NCBI GenBank assembly: GCA_011503125.2 | Contig: WWBZ02000016.1 | Location: forward strand, 372,001 to 436,000 | Length of the DNA: 64,000 nt | Reading direction: 5' to 3' | Source of the DNA: Botryosphaeria dothidea | Taxonomy: Eukaryota > Ascomycota > Dothideomycetes > Botryosphaeriales > Botryosphaeriaceae | Part shown: in pieces, positions 1 through 10,800 of the stretch | How the letters are laid out: every line of letters starts with the position of its first letter | Position numbering within the stretch: the stretch's first letter is position 1 | Translations under genes and position numbers: made by a program | The notes under the pieces: model-generated | Seen by the model: the letters and a program-made list of their open reading frames with translations, nothing else | Databases searched by the model: none | What the model was told of the DNA's origin: nothing

Positions 1-1
1 C

Positions 2-997
2 GACGCCGTCCTCGCCTCCGGCCAAATGCCCAACCTCCCCTCGTCCTTCCCGCACATCGGCTCCCACGAATTCGCCGGCACCGTCCTCGCCCACGCCCCT
101 TCTCCCTCGCCGCTCGCCACGTCCCTCGCCCCCGGCACCCCCGTCGGCGTGCCCGGCCGCTCCTTCCGCCCCTGCGGCACGTGCTTCGAGTGCGCGAAGG
201 CCGCCGCGAACGCGCAGGACGACGACGCAAAGGGTTACTCGGTGTACTGCGCGGGCGGCGCCGAGAACCTCGGCGTCAGCGTCGACGGCGGGTTCAGAGA
301 GTACGCCGTCGTGGATGCGCGGCAGGTTGCGGTGCTGCCGGACGGCGTGAGCGGCGTCGAGGCGAGCGTGCTGATGTGCGCGGGCGTAACGGTGTTTGCG
401 GCGCTGAAGCGCGCGGGCGTGGGGCCGGGCGGGAGGGTCGGCGTCGTTGGCTGTGGCGGCGGGCTGGGGCATTTGGGGTTGGCGTTTGCGGTGGCCATGG
501 GGTTGCGCGTCGTGGGCGTTGAGAGCGCGGATGCGCCGTTGGCGCTGGCGAGGGGACTGGGGACCGGGGCGTGGGTGGTGGATGCGAGGGAGGTGGAGGC
601 GGCCGAGGTGGTGGAGAAGGTGGGGAGGGAGGACGGGAAGGAGGAGCGGGAGCATATGGGGCTGGATGCGGTGATTATCCTGCCGGAGAGTCAGAAGGCG
701 TTTGATTATGGGATGGCGTTGTTGAGGCGGCACGGGAAGTGTGTGGTTGTGTCGTTTCCAGAGAAAGGCTTCCATGTCTCTGCAAGAGATCTGGTGTTTC
801 GGGACATTTCAGTTGTGGGGAGTCTGGTCGGGAGTAACAAAACGCTGAAGGAGATGTTGGAATTTGCAGCCAAGCATCAGGTCAAGGCTAAGATCAGGAC
901 ATTCCCGTTGTCACAGCTGAATGAGCTCGTGGAGGAATATCATAAGGGAGGAGGTGGAAAGCTGGTCATTGACATGTCTCTTGAAAATGGCGATTGA
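2..997 (+). CDS. Zinc-dependent alcohol dehydrogenase (MDR family), 5' truncated by window edge
   Basis: An open frame enters the window at base 2 and ends at a TGA at 995-997, so the N-terminus is missing. The visible part has the catalytic-zinc HE in GSHEFAG, a structural-zinc Cys cluster (PCGTCFEC, then a fourth Cys in YSVYC), a Rossmann NAD(P) loop (GCGGGLGH) and a medium-chain dehydrogenase C-terminal half. The family oxidises primary or secondary alcohols, or reduces the aldehydes, with NAD(P) in the cytosol; the substrate cannot be read from sequence. The first catalytic-zinc Cys would lie upstream of the window. Base use changes inside the gene: the first ~700 bases are extremely GC-rich at third positions, while the last ~250 are ordinary. 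No intron is needed in the visible part. Confidence 0.88.
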   Translation, partial: DAVLASGQMPNLPSSFPHIGSHEFAGTVLAHAPSPSPLATSLAPGTPVGVPGRSFRPCGTCFECAKAAANAQDDDAKGYSVYCAGGAENLGVSVDGGFREYAVVDARQVAVLPDGVSGVEASVLMCAGVTVFAALKRAGVGPGGRVGVVGCGGGLGHLGLAFAVAMGLRVVGVESADAPLALARGLGTGAWVVDAREVEAAEVVEKVGREDGKEEREHMGLDAVIILPESQKAFDYGMALLRRHGKCVVVSFPEKGFHVSARDLVFRDISVVGSLVGSNKTLKEMLEFAAKHQVKAKIRTFPLSQLNELVEEYHKGGGGKLVIDMSLENGD

Positions 998-1970
998 GCG
1001 GGAATTTCTCAAAAATCCTCAATCTCGCGTTTCTTGCGTATTTCACTGGCTACGCCGGGAGAGTCCAATTCTGTTTCTCCTGATGTGCTGAGGCTTGCTT
1101 CCATGCACTTTTCCACACAATCTCCATCAGCAGAAGATTACTCTTCTTTGATCCAGGCTTATCAATTGTTTGATCAGATACCAGCCTTACAAGCAGCCGA
1201 GCCAGGCTGAAACTTCATGCGGATAGCAGTCCGTTGCATCTTATCAGCTATGAGGGCTGGAGACGGCACAGTCAGCCGATATCAAATTGGCACGATTGGT
1301 TTGGCCTTATGTTATTTGCTAGGACTGTAGTATTAAAAAGAACTTAGATATAAATCTATAGGTACATACATGGAAACGGCCGGTGCGGCATTAGTCAGCA
1401 GCCCTTGAAAGCTGTCCCCCGCCCCGTCGCTCTTCGTCTCGCTCTTCTCGACAAACTTCATCACTCTGGTACTCCTCCTCACGCCACTATCTGCCTTGCG
1501 CACTTTGAAAGAGCCTAGGCAACCGTGCCCCACTCGTAGCCTCATGTTACCACCCTCGATGAACGCGATGCAGCCGCACTCCGGCCACGTCATCTCCGAT
1601 AGTCCGTGTTGATGCTCAGCCACAACACTGCTCAACGAACAACGGCCTATCATAGCAGCGCTCCTCCAGATATTCCGCTCAGCCTTGCCATGATGTGCTG
1701 GTCGAGAGCACAGGGCAGGTTCTGCAGGGAAAAAAAACCCCCCCCCCCGGTCTTAAAGCGGGCCTTGGTAAGTTTTTAAACAGTTGCCCTTCCTCCTCGT
1801 ACATACATTTTGCTGTTTTCCGCCGCTTTGTTCGTCAATTTTCCCCGCCATTGTACTTTTATCTTTGGCATTCTCTCTTACCTCACGAGCCTGCCGTCAA
1901 GTGTGCACAACAGTTATCCGTGCGAAGCAACGCAGCCATGCCTTAGGCAGAAAAGGGGAAGGGGAAGGCA
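998..1970. other. Intergenic, no supported gene
   Basis: No coding region is supported. A 106-codon minus-strand ORF (1333-1653) looks faintly protein-like, with a Cys/Gly-rich middle, but has no recognisable family and no splice partner, so it is not called. A run of about 8 A followed by about 11 C (1730-1748) is a homopolymer junction that is error-prone in sequencing. Confidence 0.5.
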
Positions 1971-4509
1971 TTGGTTAAGAACCTGTGTGATGTGTGCCGT
2001 CCCATATTGCGAATGCAGAGTCGAGACACGGTCTTTGATGATCTTCTACACCTCGGTTCGCCATCCAAGATCGCCCAAAGGGAAGACTGTGCTCTCTGCA
2101 GAATTACTCTGGGTCTGCTTGAGCAGAGCGGTGTGAGCAAAAGCGAATGCAACTCCACAGTCACGCTCAACCCTCGTTTCTGTGATGGTTACGTGGGTGT
2201 TTCGATCGATGGCAGCCCCCCGGAGGAAACCCTTGGTTGGATCGAGGTCCTTGACACGACGACACAATCCGGAATGGCACGAGAACACAGTTTGTCAATT
2301 GAATCTTTGCGTTCATCGGAGCTCGATCCACAGACAGTACTACACTGGATGAAAGAGTGCGATGAACACCACCAAACTGCTTGTCAAAACACACTGTCAA
2401 GCTCGGTCCACCGAAAAATTGAGGATCTGTTCCTGATCGACGTCTATCGCGAGAGCCTAGATTTCGTAGTGCCTGGTGCCACATTCGTTGCCTTGAGCTA
2501 CGTGTGGGGTGACCTCCAAGGCAGAGATATTTTGAGACACACTCGCGGAACATTTGACACACTGAAATCAGAAGGATCTCTCCGGTCTTTACAAACCGGA
2601 ATACCTACCGTCATTCGCGACGCCATGCGCCTATGCCGCTCAATTGGTCAAAGGTACCTCTGGTGCGACTTGTTATGCATCCGGGAGGATGACAAGTCCA
2701 TCAAGCACCGGCAGATACGTCCAATGGATGCCATATACAACCAAGCCCCCCTGACGATCGTGGCGCTATCTGGTGCTCATAGTTTCCAACCACTTCCCGG
2801 TTTGAAACCAAGAACCAGACCCCCAATCTGTCTTGTCGAAGAACTAGGGCATGAAGCGCTTCTAATGAGCCGCGCTCCTCGTTTGGGATATGTCGAACGG
2901 CACACCCTCTATGAATCTCGAAGGTGGACTTTCCAGGAACGCTTAATCTCTCGGAGATGTTTATTTCTGACAGACCGTCAGATGTACTTTCAATGCCCTT
3001 CTGCTTCTCTTCGAGAAGATGATGCTCTAGCGCAACTGAGAGGACCTCGTCGTTGCTATCCTTCAATACTCTACTCTGAACCAACCAGTCTTGCAAAACT
3101 CATTTCGGAGACGGATGTTTTTAAGGCATACGCGACATTGCTGAGTCAGTATACGGGAAGACGGCTGGCATATTCATCCGATAGGCTCAAGGCTTTTGAA
3201 GGAATCGCGCAGATTCTAGGGCGTCGGTTTCGAGCTGAGCTGTGACATGGTCTTCCCCAAACGCACCTCAATTCAGTGTTGATGTGGCGGCCCGCAACAT
3301 CCTATCTTGAGCTCCGCCATAGCGATAGCGAAGCTCCACCCAGTTGGTCTTGGGGTGCATGGGTGGGAAAAATCTGCGTTGATCCGTTCCTTAAAAACCT
3401 TACTGGTCCACGGGGTACGATGACTGGATTTGGGTTTGCTGGGGCCAATCGAATCGGCAAAAACACTTTTCAACAATGAGGATCCTCTTTTGGCAGAGTT
3501 AAAGATCAAAGTAACTCTGTATCAAAGCGCTCAGCTGCGAAATGACAACGAGCAACAGACACCATGGTCCTATCGACTGCTTCCAGAGGGTGATCGTTAT
3601 TTTTTCGCTATAGATTTCATTTCTCCAAGTATTTTCCTTCTTCGAGAGCTCCAGCACGTTTTCGATGAAAACGCGAGATTGGATCTTGATCGCCTGTACG
3701 CTGTCTATGACAGCATTTGTCATGGATTTCTTCCATGGGAGCCCCTTCCGCGACCCACCTGTCATGAACTCGAGACCGCATTAGAATTCGCCGACAATCT
3801 TGAGAACCCCAATGATTGGACGAATCTACCAGAATGGCCATTCCGATATCTCAATGCTGCTTCTTGCTATGAGAAAGAAGGCAGCCCTTGTGCGTGGCCC
3901 TTCGGACCTATTCCCCCACTCCAGAAACTGCGTTCCGCAATCAGGAAAGGGATCCAAAAGGCGGTTTTGAGGAATCATCAGAAGATTCGGGAAATGGACC
4001 GTCGAATGTTGGCCTTCTCAGCTCTGTCCATACCTTATTACCACGAGAAATTCAGCATCAATGGTAGACAGCTTTTCGAATTCCAGGATTCAAAGTTAAG
4101 ACAATTGGCAGATCGCGAGTGCCGGACGAATTATGATTTGGATTCCAAGCGTTTCCTGATCAACGAATACATTTCCCGTAGGAAAGACTATGACGAGCCC
4201 ATGACTGTGGTATCACTTCGGCATCACAACATTCTAGAGCCTCTTGGAGTCCTTTATGATACCGAGTCGAACCTGAGAAAACTCATTCGGGAGGACGCGC
4301 GATATTTGTTCATCATCGTCTCAGAGGAGACAATCGGTCAACACCGGGAAGGACAGGAGGGCTTTGGTGATGTATCGATGAACGTGATGCTTGTTGAAGA
4401 ATTGGAAGGGTACTTTTTCAAGAGGGTTGCGGTTGGATGTATCCGTATTGATCACCAGCTGGAAGATTCAATGGGGCCCAAAACATATCGATATGTCAGG
4501 CTCGTGTAA
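1971..4509 (+). pseudogene. HET-domain (heterokaryon incompatibility) gene, interrupted by an in-frame TGA
   Basis: The HET signature is clear: FVALSYVWGD, then YLWCDLLCIREDD with a following IYNQAPLTIVALSG, then RRWTFQERLISRRCLFL, and PPSWSWGAW downstream. HET proteins trigger self/non-self recognition and cell death after hyphal fusion. The frame is stopped at 3243-3245 (TGA) inside a stretch that otherwise matches the family (GIAQILGRRFRAEL, stop, HGLPQTHL); TGG to TGA is the simplest origin. The same frame resumes and carries PSWSW. A second frame change to the 3430-4509 frame could be a normal 82-nt intron (GT at 3415, CAG at 3494-3496), though its branch point is weak. No ATG precedes the conserved N-terminal Cys motif (LCDVC): the frame opens at TTG and the first ATG is at 2013, so the start may be lost or in an unseen exon. 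Either a pseudogene or a read-through gene. Confidence 0.72.
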
Positions 4510-4761
4510 GCTTGAGCGTCTCATGGCGGTCTGTCAATTGTCACTTCATCTCAACAAGTACCTTCCGCGATCTATTTGCATGTGAGATCCTAACCAAACT
4601 CATCTTCTCACCATACAGCATGTGTGAAAGACCCCATTTCATACATGACTCTGCTCTAATGCTTCAGCTTTGTATGGACATCGCCTCCTACGGCATATAA
4701 CCAACCCACATCTACAGAACCGACAACACACATCCCCACCACGCTCCAACGAGAAAGATGC

Positions 4762-6234
4762 TCAAAGGCTCGCTAAGCTCTCTCCGCCCTTCCTCCGCGC
4801 CTGCTGGCTGGAATAATACCGCACGCGCTCACTATCCGCCTCCCACCCCTCAAGCTTCTCCGCCTCGAACAACGACTCCAAAACCTTCCCCAACCACACC
4901 TCATCCCGCAACCCCGGCAGCGCCTCGACATACCGCCGCCCCTGCTCCCCGACCTTCAACTGCGCACGACACGCAAACCTCGCCCCGCGCACGACCTCCG
5001 TCACGCGGCCCCTCCGCCGCCGCTCGTACGCCGCGAGCCGCGCGCCGACCAACCGCGACGGCATTCCCCGCGGTGGCAGCCCTCCCAGCGCGCGGCGCAG
5101 CTCGAACAGCGCGTTCGCGAAGCACGCGGCCGATTCGAGAGCCTGGTTAGCGCCCATAGCTGCGTGCGGCACCATCTTGTGCGCGGCATCGCCCAGCAGC
5201 GCCGTGCGGGCGTGCGTCCAGCGCGCGGCGACGCCCTCCTCGAGGGGCGTCATGACGGCGGTGCGGCGGGCGGTGTAGACGTTGGCGAAGGTGGTGGTGC
5301 CGTCGGAGGTGAGCGGGACGCGGGCGACCCGCGCCGTCGCGGCGGCGATGTCGGCGGCGGTGTAGCGCGGGGCCGTGCCGAGTGCGATCGGGTGCGCAAG
5401 GGCGGTCATGACGAACCAGTAGAGGACGCCGTTGCGGCCGCTGAAGAGCAGGGCGGAGGCGGAGGACTGGTAGATGGTTTGGACGCGGCCGGTCAGGAGG
5501 GCGGGGAGCGGGTCCGAGATGCCGTAGACGCAGGCGTAGTTGGCTGCGAAGTCTGGAGCGGATGTGAGCGCGATGGCTTGTTTGGGGCGTGTGGTTGGGG
5601 TTGGGGTATGTATGTACAGTCTGCGGGCAGCTCGAGGCCGGGCGTGGCGGCTTCGATTTCGCGGCGGACGACGCTGTGCACGCCGTCGGCGCCGGCGACG
5701 ACGTCGCAGGTTATCTGCGTCCCGTCGGCTGCGGTGACGAGAGCGTGCGTGTCGAAGTTCTGGACGGAGGAGACGCGTTTGCCGGTGTGGATCTTCGTTT
5801 TGTCTTGGATGTTCTCGTATAGGATTTCCAGCAGCCGCTGTCTCTCCATGAAGAAACCGCTGTATCCCAGTCTGGGTTGAAGATCTTCTCAATGTCTGAT
5901 ACTTGAGCTGTCGCAATGCAAGTTTCCTAACTTACAGCTCTGGGTACTTGCGCATTGCGGTCAAGGTGCAGTACAAAGTGCCATTGCCATCCCGATGCTC
6001 CCACTTGTCGTGGGGGCACATATGCTCCTCAAGTTCATCAATAACCCCAATCTGGTCCAGAATGCGTAACCCATTTGGCATCAGGCCGATGCTGGCACCA
6101 GCGGGTGGAGCAATTTGAGAGTGTGCCTCCAAGAGGACGAAAGAGATGGCCGATTGCTCCAGGATGCTGGCGAGCGCAAGTCCGGCAACGCCACCGCCAA
6201 CGATGGCAACAGAAACATGGTCTTCAGTAAACAT
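4762..6234 (-). CDS. FAD-dependent monooxygenase (class A, PaxM/salicylate-hydroxylase-like)
   Basis: Three exons on the minus strand: 6234-5936, 5871-5618 and 5552-4762, joined by a 64-nt intron (GTAAGT donor, CAG acceptor) and a 65-nt intron (GTACAT donor, CTCAC branch, CAG acceptor). The spliced protein is about 447 aa. It has the N-terminal FAD loop GGGVAGLA (residues ~13-20), the NAD(P)H/FAD DG motif VAGADGVHS (~158-166) and the second FAD motif GDAAHKMVPHAAMG (~305-318), in the order and spacing of group A flavoprotein monooxygenases. Such enzymes hydroxylate or epoxidise aromatic or terpenoid substrates with NAD(P)H and O2; the substrate here is unknown. There is no signal peptide. The surroundings do not contain a synthase that would define a secondary-metabolite cluster. 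The third exon is much more GC-rich than exon 1. Confidence 0.87.
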
Positions 6235-7262
6235 GGTGATTTATGGTACTTTGCTGATATACATGGGGGTGTAAAAAAGAGGCAGCTCCTCAGGCACGAT
6301 TATATACGTACAACAGATACACACATAACGCGTGGCAAAGCGCAGCACAGTCATGATATTGTCTCACCGTCGTACTGAGTGTCGGAATGCTCGGCCGAAT
6401 TTAGAAGATCCTTCTGACCAGTGATGGCTGTTTCGAGCGATGGATCAATTTCGGGCCAGTGATGGAGGAGCGTCTGGCCTGAAGAGGATGACACCGCCCT
6501 CGGTGTCGAGTTTCTGTCCGACATTCGGTCTCGGTCACACGGACCCGAACAGCTCCGTCCAGACCCACAGAGCCCCATGTAGCAGATCGCTCGAGAGGGA
6601 CCAAATGCTACTGCACCATCAGGGGACATGTTACAGGAAGATATTGCAGCCGGAAGCTAGCGTGGAATGCCTCTTCCCATGCATCACAGGCCTGCCGGTG
6701 ACCAAAAAAGGCAAAATCAGGCAGGTAATTCTGACTTCTCACGATTTAGCACGACACCAGCAACACCCTTCCTAATTTTCATAATTTTGTTCATACCGGA
6801 GGTCGGCCTCAATACACCCCTGTAACGGACCTGGAGCACTTACTTGCCGGAAACGAGAGACTCGGTGCGAAGCAATGTGCGAAAGTCCGATCACTCCTTC
6901 ACACATCAACAATCATCGACAGACATTGCCACGGTATTAGAAATCTGTTGTTTCCAGACTCGGCCGAGGATCCTGCGCGAACACCACTAGCGATATATTG
7001 TGGACCCCGTGGAGACCATGGATTTATCCTAATGGCCTGACAGATGATGCCTTTCTCTCCTGGTACCATACCATAGCGCTACTATACATACTCATCTGCA
7101 AGCCACGCGTAATGTCAGAAAATGCCGCAATACTCTTCTCCACATTGCAAGTGAGTGTTTGGGATGCGGCCATAAAAACATCATTTGAAGAGCTTACAGG
7201 CGTACTGAAAGGTAGAAAACACTTAGGAAGTAGGATGGCGACACATAATAAGATTCACCTTG
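6235..7262. other. Intergenic, no supported gene
   Basis: This contains the promoter side of the monooxygenase (minus strand). Short ORFs at 6440-6775 and 6998-7303 lack any recognisable motif. Nothing further is seen. Confidence 0.45.
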
Positions 7263-7878
7263 ATGGGAAAGAAAAGCCTGTACTACTCTCCCCGCACCAT
7301 TGAGAAGGCAGAGAAGGCATCACAGCTGCCCCAGGAAAACCACGAGACCCACCGCCGTTTCTTCAACGCCAAAGGCTTCCACGCACGCCAACGTCTCCAT
7401 CCTGCATTTGCCCACAGCGCCGCTAAACCCCGAACCTCCAGAGCCACATCTCCCACCGCCCCACTGCACGACCCCGACCAATCTGCAAGCCACCTCGGCG
7501 ACGAGAGCCACTGCCTCGCCTACCTCCTCCTCCTCTTCGAGTGAGGAGATCCGCGCGCACGGCTGGGATGACGTCGTCCCGGCCCACCTTCCCAAAGAGC
7601 CCGGGCAGGGCTAGCCGGAGCTGCGTACGCGTGCGGCTGCTTTTGCGGACGAGTGGCGTGTGTGCAAGACGGTCGGGGTGGAGGAGTGTGTGGGGTTGGA
7701 GGAGATGGGAAATTGTGAGGGCGAGGAGAGGTGGGAAAAGGTGGGCCACGTGGTTATGGATAGCTTCGAGGCTAGTAAGCCGTTGTGGGCGGGGAATGCG
7801 GCGGACGGGTGGGCTCCGGTGCTGTTGAGGAATTCGATGCGGGTGTGGTTCGAATGTGAGTTGCTGGAGTGTGGTTGA
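7263..7878 (+). pseudogene. Unrecognised ORF broken by an in-frame TAG
   Basis: A plus-strand frame from about 7300 to the TGA at 7876-7878 is open except for one TAG at 7612-7614. The part after the stop (about 87 codons) looks like real protein: mixed hydrophobic and acidic, with EWRVCKTVGVEECVGLEEMG and SMRVWFECELLECG, rich in Trp and Cys. The part before it is Pro/Ser/Thr-rich. A C-to-T change of CAG would explain the stop. I do not recognise the family. A second frame from the ATG at 7263 overlaps the first half and ends at 7544 beside a GTGAGG sequence, so a small frameshift or unseen splice is also possible. The CDS boundaries are therefore uncertain. Confidence 0.4.
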
Positions 7879-10800
7879 TGGGTGTATGCCATTTACCAAT
7901 GAGAAGAAAGAACTCTTACAGCACGGGACCTGGCCAAACACTTCGGCAATGACTAAATTACAGCAGATCGAGTGTTATTTTGACTGCGAAATCCCAACCG
8001 GGAAGTCATACGGTTCTCAAACGTGAAGCCTGGTCTCGTGCACCCGAATATGCGATGTTGTCTCTCGGGCTTATAGGCAGTCGCCTCATACGTCATTGGA
8101 TTCGTTTTTCCCTTGGCGGCGTTGCTCGAACCACCGCGAGAGTTCGCATTATAAATGGCTTTGAGGTCGGTCCAATAATATTGCAATATGCCTCTGTGGG
8201 GAGTTAAAGCATTCGTCCGAATATACGTAGATGTAAGCAGTCTTGCTCGACACTTGCACCCTGGCGAGTACTGCACCACTCCGTGCGTCTGACATTGCTA
8301 TTGAGATTTTGTGACACCGACCTCGTATATTTTATTAGACACTCTATATTATAGGGCTCATTGCATTTCCCAACCTTGATCCTGAATAAATGGCTACATT
8401 GAAGATTGAATGGTATCCCGTACTGTACAGCCTTGCAATTTGAATACTTGAACCGTCCGACTATAAGCGCTCACTTTCAGTGTACACACTCACTCCTTCG
8501 GTTCCAGAACGCCGTCATCGGCGCTGCTATGCCTCCGAAACACGTTTGCGGCCGCCTTCCAAATCGAGTCTCTCCGCGAGCCGGGCGATGACGATAGTGA
8601 CCACACGCTACTCCGACGGCGCCCCGTGGAGGATTCTTCTAGTGGGGATCGGTTCAGCGGACGCTCACGATGCGGTGTGCGAGATGTGTGGTCAGCTTAC
8701 CGTCGTCTTTGGATTGTACGAGGACCGTTTCGGCTGCGCGCAGTTCTGAGCGGCGGCCTGTATTTCAGGATTCGGCATCAGCATTTGTGCCGTTCGGCGT
8801 CCACAGGATGGCATGACGAGTGTCTCGGAGACGTACGAAGATTCCCAGCTCCACCACGCCCGTAGGACGTATACCTTTCAATAGTCTCGTCGACCATTTT
8901 CGGGAGAAGATTATTCAGATCAGGTGCGGAAACTGTAGGGTGTTTGCTGAGGAGGATATGATATTCCGTTTCCGCAAAGCACCGCAAGGCAACGGAAAGG
9001 TAAAAGAGCTTGAGTTTCTGCACAAAAGAAAAGGGGATATAAGCTACAGTGCGTCAGCAGCAATCAGCCCATATAAACCTCCTCGCCCCATCTCCTCCCT
9101 TCTTGCCAAAAACGGCGACACCCCACATCCCATCCAATCACGCACCGGAGCACTATCTCTTCCCGCTTTAGAAGGCACGGCAGTCACCATACCATGACGC
9201 CATAGCTTACCCTGTAGACCAGTGCCTGCCAAGTAGGAATCCGCAGCGCTATCGCGGCGAAGCTTTTACCACCCACGTCGATCCCCCGCATCTTCTGATC
9301 GGCGGCGCGGCCACTGAGAGGATGTGAGCTTATCGGGGCGCTTTCTTTTTTGGCCCCTCCGTACGACGGCGGGACGTCGCGTGAGTGGCTTGCTCATTTC
9401 CGATAGCGTTCGTGCTGCTCTCCTGTTCTACCATGAGTATTCGAGGGAGTTTTGGTGTGCGCGCACTCTCGCGTGTGGTGGCGATGGAGAGCGAGTTTTG
9501 GAAGCGATGCGGGAAGGATGGGTGACAGTAGCGCGCCTCCTCGGAATCGGGCGGGTACGGATGGCTGGCGAGCTGAATCGAACTGGGCTGAGAGCTTGCG
9601 GCTGGCGTAGGGCTGCGGGAATGCCTGAACGCTTGTTTTCTCGGAGAGAAAGTTTGCGGGGAATGTGGGTCTGTACGTCATTGAGTGTTGTCTGGAACCC
9701 GATGTAACGATGGAAAGCTGTGCGGAATGCACTCTTTGTCTCGCGCACGCAATTGATTATTCGCATTCCTTTGACGGAGACGCCGGGGGGTCGCAGTGCG
9801 TGGAGTGTAGCCTGGGTAAGCTGCTAATCCTGCTCTGGCCGATGGATTGACTTTTTCTCTTGCAAACTGCAAGGAACCTGTCCAAAGCTCGACTTCTTAA
9901 TACGAGGAATAAGCGTCGGAAGGGAGTGTATGGGGGTACACTCAGTCAAAAACCTTCGACAAACCGGATTTCGGCTAGCAAAGTCCTTAGGCGCGAGATC
10001 TAAGGAAATGGTAATAGCTCAGCTGCGCTGTGAACGACTTTGCCGATCCACAAAGGATGGACCCTGGAGGGTGAGGCTGAACATGGATTAATATTGCCCG
10101 ATAGCATCTGAGACATTCCATGTCTTTGGAACCAATATGTTTTTTCCTGATAGCATAGTCAAACTACGCTTCATTCACTGCGTAGTAGTCTGATTCAGGG
10201 CCGTACGCATGACACGGCAACTCCGGTGAAGATAGCGAATGAATACAGAGAGAAGGCGAGGAACGCGGACCTGCCGGAGAAGTACCCTATTTCCAGCAAC
10301 TGAGAAGGTGGCATGATGTTTCTCGAGCCGTGAGAAGACTGTGCATTAGCTCCCGCGATCGGACTGATGCCGTGCAAGATTCAATCAAGTCGATTCACCG
10401 AAAGGGGAAATGGGGACAATCAGAGCATGACTCCTCCAAGCGAGCAGTGGAGCCATACAGCCACGACATGGTGAACAGATGTATTGTAGACCCCACCCAC
10501 AGCGCCGGAGCGAAGCCGCAGAGAGAAGGCGGGGCGATCCAAACAATAAGGACAGCGTCGACGGCTACGTATGGCCTTACGTGTGTGCCTTCTTGGCATT
10601 CGACCAGGCGCAATCTCCCTCTTCGCACGAATCACGCCCTAAGCATTCCCCATTACCCGGTCGCTCGAGAGACACGCGCCCGCCCGGCCGGGTTTCAATC
10701 ACACACGCTCGCCGTAATCGCTTCACCACCTTGCCCAATCGCAGCAACGCAAGCGAGCAAGTTCGTTCGAAGCGAGCAACAACCAACCCCGTCAGCGGCG

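Noticed and set aside
3242..3276. An intron removing the TGA in the first HET gene
   Set aside because: The GT-AG span is only 35 nt and shifts the frame; a 54-nt alternative with a GTCGGT donor would delete the conserved GLP segment.
5164..5880. A 238-codon plus-strand Gly/Arg-rich frame
   Set aside because: Antisense shadow of the FAD monooxygenase.
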